DNA of 64,000 bases from Sphingomonas edaphi (GCF_003583725.1 NZ_QXTF01000002.1:1-64000), one strand, 5' to 3'. Positions 36,497 through 45,390 are shown, numbered from the stretch's first letter. Notes: generated by a model from the sequence alone, not told the origin. Numbers and translations: made by a program.

Positions 36497-37495
36497 ATGC
36501 CCCGCCTGGGTTCCTGGATAGAGCCTTTTCCCGAAGGCATTTATGTGAAGCCTGCCGATGCGTGGGTCGATCCGTCACGCCCCAAGCCGAAGGCACTGGT
36601 GACGCATGGACATGCCGACCACGCGCGTGGCGGGCACGGCCAAGTATGGGCAACGCCGGAAACGCTGGCGATCATGGGCGTTCGCTATGGCGAGCAGTCG
36701 GGCAATCCTGTCCAATATGGCGAGAGCGTCCGGCTTGGCGATGTCACCATCAGCTTCGTGCCTGCCGGCCATGTGTTGGGATCCGCGCAGATCATCCTCG
36801 ACTATCGCGGCGAGCGGGTCGTGGTGTCGGGGGACTACAAGCGCAGGCCCGATCCGACTTGCGCCTCGTTCGTCGTCGTCCCGTGCGACATCTTCATTAC
36901 CGAGGCGACCTTCGGCCTGCCGGTGTTCCGGCACCCGGACACGGGCAGCGAGATCTACCGCCTCCTTCATCGGCTTCACGCCGAGCCCGAGCGCTGTGTA
37001 CTGGTGGGAGCCTATGCGCTGGGGAAGGCGCAGCGCGTCATCGCGGAGCTCCGCGATCGGGGGCACAGCCAGCCGATCTATTACCACGGCGCGATGGAGC
37101 GGCTGTGCCGCTTGTACGAGGAACTGGGCGTGCCTTTGGGTGAGCTTCGACCCGCCACGGGCGCGTCCAAGGAAGAACTTGCCGGAAGGATCGTCATCTG
37201 TCCGCCCAGCGCGCTCAACGATCGCTGGTCGCGGCGTTTGCCCGATCCGGTTACCGCAATGGCATCGGGCTGGATGCGCATCCGGCAACGAGCGCGCCAG
37301 CGAAATGTCGAGCTGCCGCTCGTGATTTCGGATCACAGCGACTGGGACGAATTGACCCAGACAATCCGCGACGTCGCGCCGCAGGAAGTGTGGATCACGC
37401 ACGGGCGCGAAGACGCGCTGATGCACTGGTGCATGACCAGGCAGATTAAGGCGCGGGAGCTGGAGCTGGTGGGCTACGAAGACGAGGACGATTGA
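36497..37495 (+). CDS. Ligase-associated DNA damage response exonuclease (MBL/beta-CASP)
   Basis: Metallo-beta-lactamase/beta-CASP nuclease of 332 residues. The zinc motif is THGHADH (His37, His39, Asp41, His42), with VPAGHVLGSAQI and VVSGDYKRRPDPT, and late motifs ISDHSDWDEL and VWITHGRED. This is the exonuclease of the ligase-associated DNA-repair gene set. It is divergent from the small membrane protein/helicase pair by 57 bp. The partner ATP-dependent DNA ligase commonly found next to it is replaced here by an unrelated lipoprotein-like gene whose ATG shares a base with its stop (TGATG). Confidence 0.92.
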   Translation: MPRLGSWIEPFPEGIYVKPADAWVDPSRPKPKALVTHGHADHARGGHGQVWATPETLAIMGVRYGEQSGNPVQYGESVRLGDVTISFVPAGHVLGSAQIILDYRGERVVVSGDYKRRPDPTCASFVVVPCDIFITEATFGLPVFRHPDTGSEIYRLLHRLHAEPERCVLVGAYALGKAQRVIAELRDRGHSQPIYYHGAMERLCRLYEELGVPLGELRPATGASKEELAGRIVICPPSALNDRWSRRLPDPVTAMASGWMRIRQRARQRNVELPLVISDHSDWDELTQTIRDVAPQEVWITHGREDALMHWCMTRQIKARELELVGYEDEDD

Positions 37496-38097
37496 TGAAA
37501 AGGACAGCATTGATCGTCGCGGTTGCCGCGGCTGGTTGCGGCACCGAACGATCCAGCAAACCCCTGAACGGGTCGCAGTATGACCTGCCGGTTGCGAACA
37601 GCGTGCAGAATTTTGAGGGAGTTCCCGCCGAAACGACGCCAGCTCGGTCCAGCGTTTTCACGCCGCTCGACGAAGCAAGCTGCAAGTTGATCGAGCAAAA
37701 TCGGGACGAAGGCTCCTACTGGCGACGCCAATGTCCCGGGCCCGCCGGCTATTCGGTGGAATGGACCGAGAGCGACCTTCGGCAGGGGCTGGAAATTCTG
37801 AAGGATGGCCGGCGCACCGACCTTCAACTATCCGGAATCGCAGCAAAGGGCGCGTTCAACCATCTGGGACCGCGCATCGAATGGCGCGGGAATAATGGTT
37901 CGCTGCTCGACCGGATGGCTGTGCGAGTTTTAGTGGCGGACGGCGCCGAACCCGCAAAGCCGGACAAGAGCCTGCTTGCCGTTGTTACCCTCGCACCGTC
38001 GCCGTGCGTCATCGCCGTCGTTCAACCGGGCCAGGGGCAGAGCGATGAAGCGCGGCATATATCGGACGGGCCGGCACAGCCTTGCCTTGGCCGCTAG
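37495..38097 (+). CDS. Putative lipoprotein, unknown function
   Basis: A 200-residue protein starting MKRTALIVAVAAAGCGTE, with a short lipoprotein-type signal (Cys15). The mature part has two spaced Cys in ASCKLIEQNRDEGSYWRRQCPG, a small Trp/Tyr-containing core and a Pro/Gln-rich end. No family is recognised, though the Cys-x(n)-RRQCPG pattern looks like a small disulfide-bonded periplasmic domain. ATG 37495 overlaps the exonuclease stop by one base, so it is cotranslated with a repair gene despite an envelope-type signal. It ends three bases before the convergent GAF gene. Confidence 0.65.
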   Translation: MKRTALIVAVAAAGCGTERSSKPLNGSQYDLPVANSVQNFEGVPAETTPARSSVFTPLDEASCKLIEQNRDEGSYWRRQCPGPAGYSVEWTESDLRQGLEILKDGRRTDLQLSGIAAKGAFNHLGPRIEWRGNNGSLLDRMAVRVLVADGAEPAKPDKSLLAVVTLAPSPCVIAVVQPGQGQSDEARHISDGPAQPCLGR

Positions 38098-38100
38098 TCG

Positions 38101-38682
38101 TTAGGCGCTGATTTTCGCAATGCTGCGAAGCTTGGCCTGAGTATTAGATCGGTCGATTACCAACCCGGCAGTCTGGGTGACAAGGTCGACCAATACCAGG
38201 TCGCGAACGGTCGGCTCCCGCGTCTCGCGATGATACATCGCAAATGTTCCCAATACCTTGCGGCCGGCAGTCATGATCGGGATCGACCAGCAGGCTCGAA
38301 GGCCGTTCGCGTCGGCAAGCTCCCGAAAGTCCGACCAGAGCGGGTCGTTGGCGATGTCGCCGACGAATACGGGAGCCGCGGTGTAGGCGGCGGTGCCGCA
38401 GGAACCTACTTTGGGCCCGATCTCCGACCCGTTGATCGCGGCGCTATAGGCCGCAGGCAGGCTGGGCGCGGCACCATGCCGCAAATGACGGCCGTCTTCG
38501 TCAAGCAAAAGGATGGACCCGAGCACTCCGGTCCGTGAAGTCGATTCGACGATCCCGATCAACTCGCCTAACGTGACCTCAAGGCGGCTGTCGTTCATTG
38601 CGAGTTCCAGCACCCGGCACAATCGCTCGGTGAGGATGCCGATTCCGGCATCGTCCTGCTCCACGTCCCGCATGCCCGACAT
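38101..38682 (-). CDS. Stand-alone GAF domain protein
   Basis: A 193-residue protein that is nearly all one GAF domain (about 25-180). The diagnostic segments are GPKVGSCGTAAYTAAPVFVGDI, DPLWSDFRELADANGLRACWSIPI and LGTFAMYHRETREPT. This GAF type usually sits at the N-terminus of histidine kinases or diguanylate cyclases, but no output domain is attached here. It may act as a sensor subunit in trans. It lies 49 bp upstream of nothing on its strand and 49 bp downstream of the phosphohexomutase gene, which is on the same strand. Confidence 0.85.
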   Translation of the reverse strand: MSGMRDVEQDDAGIGILTERLCRVLELAMNDSRLEVTLGELIGIVESTSRTGVLGSILLLDEDGRHLRHGAAPSLPAAYSAAINGSEIGPKVGSCGTAAYTAAPVFVGDIANDPLWSDFRELADANGLRACWSIPIMTAGRKVLGTFAMYHRETREPTVRDLVLVDLVTQTAGLVIDRSNTQAKLRSIAKISA

Positions 38683-38731
38683 GGTCAGACGCTATACGCT
38701 AGTCGCCAGTCCCCGTCACGCGAGACGCTGC

Positions 38732-40111
38732 CTAGTGCGCCGCTTCGACCGCCGCGACGTCGCTTTCCGCCAACTGGCGATTGATCGCCGCCATAAGGCG
38801 GTCGAGACCCGCCTGGTCCTTCGCTTCTGCCCGGGCGACCAGCACATCCTGCGTGTTGGATGCACGAAGCAGCCACCATCCGTCGGGCGTTTTCACGCGG
38901 ACGCCGTCCGTGGCGTTAACCTCCGCGCCCTCCCGCGCAAGCCGGTTGGCTACTTCGCCGACGACCGTAAATTTGCGGCTCTCGTCGATCTGAAAGCGCA
39001 TTTCGGGGGTCGCGACCGAAACTGGCATTTCGCTCCGCAAGTCGGTCAATGATTTGCCCGACGCTGACACCGCCCGGATCACTCGGACTGCGGCGTACAG
39101 GGCATCGTCGAAGCCATACCATTCATGCTGAAAAAAGATGTGGCCGCTCATCTCGCCTGCCAGCGGCGCGTGCGTTTCCTTCATCTTCGACTTGATGAGG
39201 CTGTGGCCGGTCTTCCACATTAGCGGCGTGCCGCCCATGTCGGCGATCCGGTCGAACAGCGTTTGGCTCGCCTTCACGTCGGCGATGATGGTGGCGCCCG
39301 GCTGCTCTTCGAGGACCGGACCAGCAAGGATTATCAGCAATTGATCTCCCCAGATCACGCGACCTTGGGAATCGACTGCGCCGATCCGGTCAGCATCGCC
39401 GTCGAAGGCGAAGCCGAAGTCGAGATGTTTCTCTGTGACCAACGCTTTGAGGTCGGCCAGATTGGCTTCGACCGTCGGATCGGGGTGGTGGTTAGGGAAG
39501 TTGCCGTCCACGTCGGTGTAAATGGCAAAATGCTCGCCAGGTAGGCGTTGCACCAGCCGCTCGACAATCGGGCCCCCTGCGCCGTTTCCGGCGTCCCAGC
39601 CGATACGATAGGCCTTGCCGTCGAAGCCCTTGAGGATGGCATCGACATAGTCGTCGACCACGTTCGCCTCGCTGACCTCGCCCCTGCCTTCGCTCCATTC
39701 GCCCGCGGCAGCGCGGCGGCCGAGATCCTGGATCTCTTCGCCATAGACCGACCGACCGTTCAAGAGCATCTTGAAGCCGTTATAGTCGGCTGGATTATGG
39801 CTTCCCGTCACTTGGATGCCGCCTTGAACATCCAACGTCGCGACGGCGAAATATAGCATCGGCGACGGTCCCATGCCGGTGCGAACCACGTTCAAACCGC
39901 CGGCGGTCAGGCCCTCGATTAGCGCCGCTTCGAGCTCCGGAGAATGAGTGCGGCCGTCTCGGCCAACGGCGATTTTCGTGGCGCCTTCGCCGACTGCCAG
40001 GGCGGCATAGCTTCGCCCGAGCGCGCGGGCGTCATCCACGGTGAGAGTTGATCCGACGATTCCCCGCACGTCATATTCGCGCAGGATTGTCCGGTGAAAC
40101 GTGTGTGACAT
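38732..40111 (-). CDS. Phosphomannomutase/phosphoglucomutase
   Basis: Alpha-D-phosphohexomutase of 459 residues that interconverts hexose 1- and 6-phosphates for nucleotide-sugar, polysaccharide and LPS synthesis. The phosphoserine loop is VTGSHNPADYNG (Ser104). The metal loop is FDGDADRIGAVD, the sugar loop GEMSGHIFF, and the phosphate-binding end region RASNTQDVLVARAEA. The closest type is the bifunctional PMM/PGM (AlgC-like). It starts 22 bp downstream of the mipZ stop on the same strand and may share its transcript. Confidence 0.94.
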   Translation of the reverse strand: MSHTFHRTILREYDVRGIVGSTLTVDDARALGRSYAALAVGEGATKIAVGRDGRTHSPELEAALIEGLTAGGLNVVRTGMGPSPMLYFAVATLDVQGGIQVTGSHNPADYNGFKMLLNGRSVYGEEIQDLGRRAAAGEWSEGRGEVSEANVVDDYVDAILKGFDGKAYRIGWDAGNGAGGPIVERLVQRLPGEHFAIYTDVDGNFPNHHPDPTVEANLADLKALVTEKHLDFGFAFDGDADRIGAVDSQGRVIWGDQLLIILAGPVLEEQPGATIIADVKASQTLFDRIADMGGTPLMWKTGHSLIKSKMKETHAPLAGEMSGHIFFQHEWYGFDDALYAAVRVIRAVSASGKSLTDLRSEMPVSVATPEMRFQIDESRKFTVVGEVANRLAREGAEVNATDGVRVKTPDGWWLLRASNTQDVLVARAEAKDQAGLDRLMAAINRQLAESDVAAVEAAH

Positions 40112-40133
40112 TGAAATTCCTGCTTCGCGAGCC

Positions 40134-40937
40134 TCAGCCCGCGGCTGCGGCCTTGGGTTGGTCTTCGATTTCGGCCTGGCCGGGAATGGGGAGACTGGAA
40201 ATCATCTCGCGTAACTCTTGGCGGGCCGCAATATGTCCCAAGCCAACCTCGCCAAGCTCAGCGAGATCAAGCAGGGTGACACCCTTCGGGAAGAGTTCGC
40301 GATAGATGACGCGCTCGCCGAGGCCGGGGATGACCCGGAATCCCACACGCCGGGCAAGTTCGTCGAGCGCGGCGCCAACGCGTTGCAGATTGTGTGACTG
40401 GATGTGCTGCAGGCGGTTGCGCAGTACGACCCAGTCAACGCTGCGGCCCGTTGCCTTGGCGCGTTGGGTTCGGCTGTTCCAGATCAGCTCGGCATAGAAG
40501 CTCGGGCGGGTGATCTTGTAGCTTTCGGGATGCACCTGGCCGATAAGGTCCAGGTCGACGAAGCTGTCATTCATCGGCGTAACTAGCGTATCGGCCTTCA
40601 GGATCGCGGCGCGGGCAACCGGGTCGTCGCGGCCCGGCGTATCGATGACCAGCACGTCGCACTGCGTCGACAGCCGATCGATGGCAGCGACGAGCCCGGC
40701 TTCGTTCTGTTGCTCAAGCACTTCATAGGCGGCTTGCGGCAGGTCTTTTTCAAGCCGCCGCATCGTTGAGTCACGGTTTTCCAGGTAACGTGTCATGGTT
40801 CGCTGGCGCTGGTCCAGGTCGAGCGCGCCGACACGATGTCCGGACGCGGCAAGCGCGATCGCGGTATGAACGGCCGTCGTGGACTTGCCGGTGCCGCCTT
40901 TTTCATTGGCGAAGACGATGAAATGCGGCTGGCCCAT
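40134..40937 (-). CDS. mipZ: Division plane positioning ATPase MipZ
   Basis: ParA/MinD-superfamily ATPase of 267 residues that in alphaproteobacteria forms a pole-to-midcell gradient and inhibits FtsZ away from mid-cell. The deviant Walker A is NEKGGTGKST with Lys13 and Lys18. ALDLDQRQRTMTRYLENR and VLVIDTPGRDD complete the nucleotide site, and NDSFVDLDLIGQVHPES is a MipZ-specific stretch. The start MGQPHFIVFANEKGG at 40937 is chosen because it puts the Walker motif at the usual position; the longer frame runs through the divergent promoter region with panC. Confidence 0.94.
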   Translation of the reverse strand: MGQPHFIVFANEKGGTGKSTTAVHTAIALAASGHRVGALDLDQRQRTMTRYLENRDSTMRRLEKDLPQAAYEVLEQQNEAGLVAAIDRLSTQCDVLVIDTPGRDDPVARAAILKADTLVTPMNDSFVDLDLIGQVHPESYKITRPSFYAELIWNSRTQRAKATGRSVDWVVLRNRLQHIQSHNLQRVGAALDELARRVGFRVIPGLGERVIYRELFPKGVTLLDLAELGEVGLGHIAARQELREMISSLPIPGQAEIEDQPKAAAAG

Positions 40938-41020
40938 GGCCCGCTGTTCCCCTTGTGAATCCCACAACCGCCCATGTAACAGGCGGCCCCGGCCACTGGT
41001 GTATCGGAGCGCTGAATCGC

Positions 41021-41896
41021 ATGCAAATTGTTCGTGAAATGAGCGATTTGGGTCCGCTGTTGACGTCATGGAGAAAGTCCGGGCTGCGCATCGCGCTGGT
41101 TCCAACAATGGGGGCGCTGCATGATGGGCACCTTGCCTTGGTCCGCGCGGCCCAGCAGGAAGCGGATCGCGTCATCGCAACGATCTTCGTCAACCCACTG
41201 CAGTTCAACGACAAGGGCGACCTAGACCGTTACCCCCGAACAGAAGACGCTGACATTGCGAAGCTGGAGGCGGCGGGCTGCGATGTCGTGTGGCTCCCAC
41301 GTCCCGCGCAACTTTACCCCGAGGGCTTTGCCACGACAGTCAGTGTCAGGGGCGTTTCAGACCGCTGGGAAGGGGCACATCGCCCCGGACATTTCGATGG
41401 CGTTGCCACGGTAGTGGCCAAGCTGTTCATTGCTTGTGGCCCCGACATCGCGATTTTCGGTGAGAAGGACTGGCAGCAACTAGCGGTAATCCGGCGCATG
41501 GCCGGGGACCTTGGGATCCCGGTTACCATCATTGGGCACCCCACAGTTCGGGAGAATGACGGGCTCGCCATGTCGTCGCGCAATGCGCTTCTGTCCGCGG
41601 AGGACAGGGAGAAGGCGATCGCGCTACCCAGAGCGCTCGAGGATGCCTGCCAGCGAATTGCTGCCGGAGAAGTAGTCGGGGAGGTGCTTAAGGACAGTCT
41701 TGAGGCGCTTGCCGCCGCCGGGTTCGGCGCAGCCGATTACCTGGCCTATGTCGACGGCGCGACGCTTGAGGCGCTCGAACATTATCGCGACGGAGGACGG
41801 CTGATTGCTGCGGCCTCTCTCGGAAAAGTTAGGCTAATCGACAATATTCGTGTCGTTTCGGTCACAGATCGGAAAACAAGGTCACCAACGCGTTAA
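41021..41896 (+). CDS. panC: Pantoate-beta-alanine ligase
   Basis: Joins pantoate and beta-alanine with ATP to make pantothenate, the coenzyme A precursor. It is 291 residues. The nucleotidyltransferase HIGH-like motif is PTMGALHDGHLALVR (His34, His37), with FVNPLQFNDKGDLDRYPR, the pantoate-binding FGEKDWQQLAVIRRM and the KMSKS-like MSSRNALLS. The ATG at 41021 (MQIVREMSDL) fits the family; earlier in-frame starts run into the divergent mipZ promoter. panB and panD are not in this window. Confidence 0.96.
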   Translation: MQIVREMSDLGPLLTSWRKSGLRIALVPTMGALHDGHLALVRAAQQEADRVIATIFVNPLQFNDKGDLDRYPRTEDADIAKLEAAGCDVVWLPRPAQLYPEGFATTVSVRGVSDRWEGAHRPGHFDGVATVVAKLFIACGPDIAIFGEKDWQQLAVIRRMAGDLGIPVTIIGHPTVRENDGLAMSSRNALLSAEDREKAIALPRALEDACQRIAAGEVVGEVLKDSLEALAAAGFGAADYLAYVDGATLEALEHYRDGGRLIAAASLGKVRLIDNIRVVSVTDRKTRSPTR

Positions 41897-41955
41897 CCAT
41901 TTGCTAGGGCTTTCAGCGCGAAATCTTGTTCTATTGAGGGAACAGGGGAAGTTAC

Positions 41956-42258
41956 ATGGCGATTAGTCAGAAGGGTGCAGAATTCCTCCTCCGCAGCCGG
42001 ATCGCGGATGCCGAACGCGGCGATGTCGAGGCGCTTTACGATCTCGGCGTCTGCTACTCTACAGGCCGCGGTGGCGTGATGGTGGATTTGGTCGAAGCGC
42101 ACAAATGGTTCAACCTCGCCGCGCTGTCGGGAGACACCCGCAGCCAGGCTTGTCGCGCCGAAATCTCGATCGAGATGACGGCCCGGGAAATCGCCGAAGC
42201 GCAACGCCAGGCGCGCGCATGGCTGGGACATCCGAGCCACCAGCGCTACGCCGCCTAA
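41956..42258 (+). CDS. Sel1-repeat (TPR-like) small protein
   Basis: A 100-residue protein with one to two Sel1-like helical repeats: DAERGDVEALYDLGVCYSTGRG and VDLVEAHKWFNLAALSGDTRS, followed by a helix rich in Arg/Glu/Ala (EISIEMTAREIAEAQRQARAWL). There is no signal peptide, so it is probably cytoplasmic, acting as a protein-interaction module. The ribosome site AGGGGAAG lies five bases before the ATG. It lies 59 bp downstream of panC and converges with pal; a hairpin sits in the gap. Confidence 0.85.
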   Translation: MAISQKGAEFLLRSRIADAERGDVEALYDLGVCYSTGRGGVMVDLVEAHKWFNLAALSGDTRSQACRAEISIEMTAREIAEAQRQARAWLGHPSHQRYAA

Positions 42259-42271
42259 TCGACAGGCGAAG

Positions 42272-42296
42272 CCCGACACGCGTGGAGCGTGCCGGG
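42272..42296. terminator. Hairpin between convergent sel1-like gene and pal
   Basis: CCCGACACGC (42272-42281) pairs with GCGTGCCGGG (42287-42296) with one A-C mismatch and a GTGGA loop. There is no T tract on either side, so it may be a weak or Rho-assisted bidirectional terminator for the convergent genes. Confidence 0.35.
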
Positions 42297-42309
42297 TCTC
42301 CGGCCCAGC

Positions 42310-42828
42310 TTATCGAATAATCACCGTCACCGCGCGACGGTTCTGGGCCCAGGCTTCCTCGTTGGAGCCGAGCGCCACTGGTCGTTCCTTGCCCCAGCTG
42401 GTGACCACCAAGCGGGCCGCCGGCACACCCTGCGACAGCAGGAAGTCACGCGCCGCATTGGCCCGGCGCTCACCAAGCGCCTGGTTATATTCGCGAGTGC
42501 CGCGTTCGTCGGCATGGCCTTCGATTGACGCCCGGACATTGGGATTGGCCAACATCCACTGCGCCTGAGCGGCGAGCGTGGCCTTCGACGCATCGTCGAG
42601 CGAATATTCGTCCGTCCCGAAATAGATGGTGTCCGAGCCGGCCTTTGCGACGAGGTCGGCCTGCAGCGCGGGAAGTTCGACAACTTCCAGTGAGTTGGGA
42701 TCGGTCGAGTTGGGGTCGGTCGCTGGCGGCTGTTCGACCGGCGGCACTTCCGCGGGCGGCGTCTTGCGGCCGCAGGCGCCTAGGGTCAAGGCGACGGCTG
42801 TCATGCCGATCAGGATGGACTTTTTCAT
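42310..42828 (-). CDS. pal: Peptidoglycan-associated lipoprotein Pal
   Basis: Outer-membrane lipoprotein of 172 residues that binds peptidoglycan and links it to the Tol complex during cell constriction. The lipobox is LGAC (Cys19). A Pro/Asp/Asn-rich linker is followed by the OmpA_C-like domain (about 60-172), with TIYFGTDEYSLDD, IEGHADERGTREYNQALGERRA and the final NRRAVTVIIR. It is the last gene of ybgC-tolQ-tolR-tolA-tolB-pal, 25 bp after tolB. A CpoB/YbgF gene, often next in line, is not present. Confidence 0.96.
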   Translation of the reverse strand: MKKSILIGMTAVALTLGACGRKTPPAEVPPVEQPPATDPNSTDPNSLEVVELPALQADLVAKAGSDTIYFGTDEYSLDDASKATLAAQAQWMLANPNVRASIEGHADERGTREYNQALGERRANAARDFLLSQGVPAARLVVTSWGKERPVALGSNEEAWAQNRRAVTVIIR

Positions 42829-42853
42829 ACGATCTACTCCTTGAAATCCCTGT

Positions 42854-44149
42854 TTAATTGTTGAGTGGCGACCAGCTTGGGTCCGAGCCGCCGACTGGGG
42901 TCGGCATCAGCCGCGCCGATCCGCCGCCGACCGGCACGGCATAAAGCCGTGCGGTGCCCGACCCCTGCTGCGTGCGGTGAAACATGACGAACTGGCCGTT
43001 TGGCGCCCAACTTGGACCCTCGTCCTGCCAGCCGTTGGTGAGGATGCGCTCGCCACCGCCGCCCGCGGACATGACACCGACCCGGAACGGCCCGGCGATC
43101 TTGGTGAAGGCGATCATGTTGCCGGTCGGACTCCACACCGGCGAAGCGTAGCGCCCTCCGCCGAAGCTGATCCGTCGCTGGCCGGAGCCGTCGCGGTTCA
43201 TGACATAAAGCTGCTGGGTGCCGGACCGATCGCTTTCGAACACGATCTGGCGGCCATCAGGCGAGAAGCTCGGCGAGGTGTCCGCGCCTGGTGTCACCGT
43301 CAGCTGGCGTGGCGCGCCTCCGCTGGTCGACACGATGTAAATGTCGGTGTTGCCGCCATTGGCCATCGAGAAGACGATATCACGGCCGTCCGGCGAAAAG
43401 CGCGGCGCGAACGTGATGTGATTGCCCGGGATGAGCAGCCGTTCCTGCCCGCTGGCGACATCGAACAGCAGCACGCGCGGGCGTCGGCCGATGTAGGCGG
43501 TGTAGACCAGTTTATCGCCGCGCGGGCTGAATCGAGGCGTAACGACTGTATTGCGGCCGACCGTAAGGTACCGATGGTTGCTCCCGTCGCTGTCCATGAT
43601 AGCAACTCGTTTCACCCGGTTATTCTTAGGGCCGGTTTCCGCGACGTAGACCACCTTGGTGTCCAGGTAGGGCTGCTGCCCTGACAGGCGCGAATAGACC
43701 ATGTCGGCACATCTATGTGCCGCACGCCGCCAATCGCTGGGCGACACGGCAAAGCCCTGCTGAGCCAGCTGGCGGCCTGCGGTGACGTCATGCAGGTAGC
43801 ACGCTACGGTCATTCGCCCGTCGGGGCGCGGCTCGACATAGCCCGATACGAGCGCGGAGACGCCGGCATTCCGCCATGAGGGGTAGTTGGGATTGCCGGC
43901 CTCCGCCTGCGAGTAGCCTGGTACGCCGGACGGTCCCAGCGGCGTGAACAGGCCGGTGCCGCGAAGATCGGACGCGATCACTTCCGCAATCTGGCGGCCG
44001 GTCGCATCGCCCGACGACATTTCCGGCACTGCGATGGTCTGCGCCGTCTTGACGCTGCCGCCGACCAGTTCGGGCACTTCGCCCTGCTCGTCCTGCGCCA
44101 GGGCGGCGCTGGCGATACCGATCAGCAAGGTCGCGAGGATGGTGCGCAT
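42854..44149 (-). CDS. tolB: Tol-Pal system beta-propeller protein TolB
   Basis: Periplasmic TolB of 431 residues with a signal peptide (cleaved after ALA, about residue 18). An N-terminal alpha/beta domain (about 35-160, DLRGTGLFTPL) precedes a six-bladed propeller of PD40 repeats. Successive blades carry PRFSPRGDKLVYTA, PRFSPDGRDIVFS, PSFSPDGRQIVFES, PVWSPTGNMIAFT and PSWAPNGQFVMF. It bridges TolA and Pal. It follows tolA after three bases. Confidence 0.97.
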   Translation of the reverse strand: MRTILATLLIGIASAALAQDEQGEVPELVGGSVKTAQTIAVPEMSSGDATGRQIAEVIASDLRGTGLFTPLGPSGVPGYSQAEAGNPNYPSWRNAGVSALVSGYVEPRPDGRMTVACYLHDVTAGRQLAQQGFAVSPSDWRRAAHRCADMVYSRLSGQQPYLDTKVVYVAETGPKNNRVKRVAIMDSDGSNHRYLTVGRNTVVTPRFSPRGDKLVYTAYIGRRPRVLLFDVASGQERLLIPGNHITFAPRFSPDGRDIVFSMANGGNTDIYIVSTSGGAPRQLTVTPGADTSPSFSPDGRQIVFESDRSGTQQLYVMNRDGSGQRRISFGGGRYASPVWSPTGNMIAFTKIAGPFRVGVMSAGGGGERILTNGWQDEGPSWAPNGQFVMFHRTQQGSGTARLYAVPVGGGSARLMPTPVGGSDPSWSPLNN

Positions 44150-44152
44150 GGT

Positions 44153-44953
44153 TCAATCTACCCTGTAGGTGAAGGTGAAGTCGTTCCAGCCGCCGTTCGG
44201 CGTGTCATACAGGTCGGCCGGGAGGCGGAAGGGAGAGCATTCGGCGAATATCCGGCGGACCTGGTCCTCAAGAAGGTCGCCATATTTGGCGACGTCGTCG
44301 GCATCGCCGCGGGTACCGAGAATCGCCGGCGGACGGGCAAGGCGGCCCGAACGGTTTAGCTTGAGGTTGACCGTCAGGCGGACCTTGTTTGCTCCCTCGC
44401 CCAGGAAGGGCTGGCGGTTCGCACAACGCTGGGCCTGTCGGATAATCGACTGGCCAATACTGGCGCGGGCCGTGGCATTGTAGGCCGGAGCAGCCGGCTT
44501 TGCTGGTCCAGATCGCGGCGAAAGGTCGTCGCTTTCAATGCCCTTGAGGAAATCGTCACCGATGCGCGAAACGCGCGGCGCCGGGCGCGACGGAGCGGGC
44601 TTGGCGGGCGCGGGCTTCGTTTGGCGCGGCGGAGCCGGCCTGACTGCAGGCGCTGGACGCTGAGGCGCGGGAGTAATGCGCGGTTGCGGGAGTGGTACGG
44701 GCGTCGGCGGCGGCGGCACAACGTTCGGCTCGGCCGGTCCGGTCTCCGGCGCTTGTGCGACGGGTGGCGGCGTCGCGATGCTGGTAGGCGCCGTGGACTC
44801 CAGGCCGACTTCGTCGACGAACTCAACCTCCATGGAGGGCGGTTCCGGCGTCGAGTGCACTTGGGCAAGACTGAGAGTTAGCGCGCCGATAAGCGCGACA
44901 TGAAACGCAAGCGCCGCGCCCGTCCCGATCAGCTCTGCCCGGTCCATCTTCAT
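44153..44953 (-). CDS. tolA: TolA-like cell envelope protein, short Pro-rich form
   Basis: Inner-membrane energy-transducing protein of 266 residues. One transmembrane helix lies near residues 10-30. The central region (about 60-135) is Pro/Ala/Arg-rich rather than the long Lys/Ala-rich helix of enterobacterial TolA. The C-terminal domain (about 165-266, TonB-like fold) contains QAQRCANRQPFL, LTVNLKLNRSGRL and a second Cys in FAECSPFRLP. Identification rests on this layout plus its place between tolR and tolB. Its ATG overlaps the tolR stop (ATGA). Confidence 0.88.
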   Translation of the reverse strand: MKMDRAELIGTGAALAFHVALIGALTLSLAQVHSTPEPPSMEVEFVDEVGLESTAPTSIATPPPVAQAPETGPAEPNVVPPPPTPVPLPQPRITPAPQRPAPAVRPAPPRQTKPAPAKPAPSRPAPRVSRIGDDFLKGIESDDLSPRSGPAKPAAPAYNATARASIGQSIIRQAQRCANRQPFLGEGANKVRLTVNLKLNRSGRLARPPAILGTRGDADDVAKYGDLLEDQVRRIFAECSPFRLPADLYDTPNGGWNDFTFTYRVD

Positions 44954-45390
44954 TGGCCTTCGGGGCCCACCGACACGAGAGCGACACGGTTCAATCCGGC
45001 GCGGTTCAGCTCGCCCATCACGCGCATCACGCGTCCGTAATCAAGACTGCGATCGGCCCGTAGGTAGATGCGCCGTCCTTCTTCCGGCTGCGGTTCGGCG
45101 GCGATCTGAGCGAACCGCGATGGCAGCTCGGCCTCCGTAACGGGGGCGTCGTCGATGGTGATCGCGCCCTGGCGGTCGATCGCGACCTGGACCGGCTTAG
45201 CCTGCTGGTCGAGCGCGCCCGCCCGGCTTTCGGGCAGGTCAATCGGTACGCCGGCTACAAGCAGGGGTGCAGTCACCATGAAGATGATCAACAGCACCAG
45301 CATCACGTCGACTAGCGGAGTGACGTTGATTTCGGACATCGGCGCCCTGCGGCGGCCGTGACGGGAGGAGGAGGGGAGGTTGGCGCCCAT
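44950..45390 (-). CDS. tolR: Tol-Pal system protein TolR (ExbD family)
   Basis: Inner-membrane proton-channel partner of TolQ, 146 residues. One transmembrane helix (about 25-45) holds the conserved channel Asp: EINVTPLVDVMLVLLIIFMV. The periplasmic domain includes LPESRAGALDQQAKPVQVAID and LRADRSLDYGRVMRVMGEL. It follows tolQ with a one-base TGATG overlap and overlaps tolA by four bases, so the proteins are made at coupled rates. Confidence 0.96.
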   Translation of the reverse strand: MGANLPSSSRHGRRRAPMSEINVTPLVDVMLVLLIIFMVTAPLLVAGVPIDLPESRAGALDQQAKPVQVAIDRQGAITIDDAPVTEAELPSRFAQIAAEPQPEEGRRIYLRADRSLDYGRVMRVMGELNRAGLNRVALVSVGPEGQ

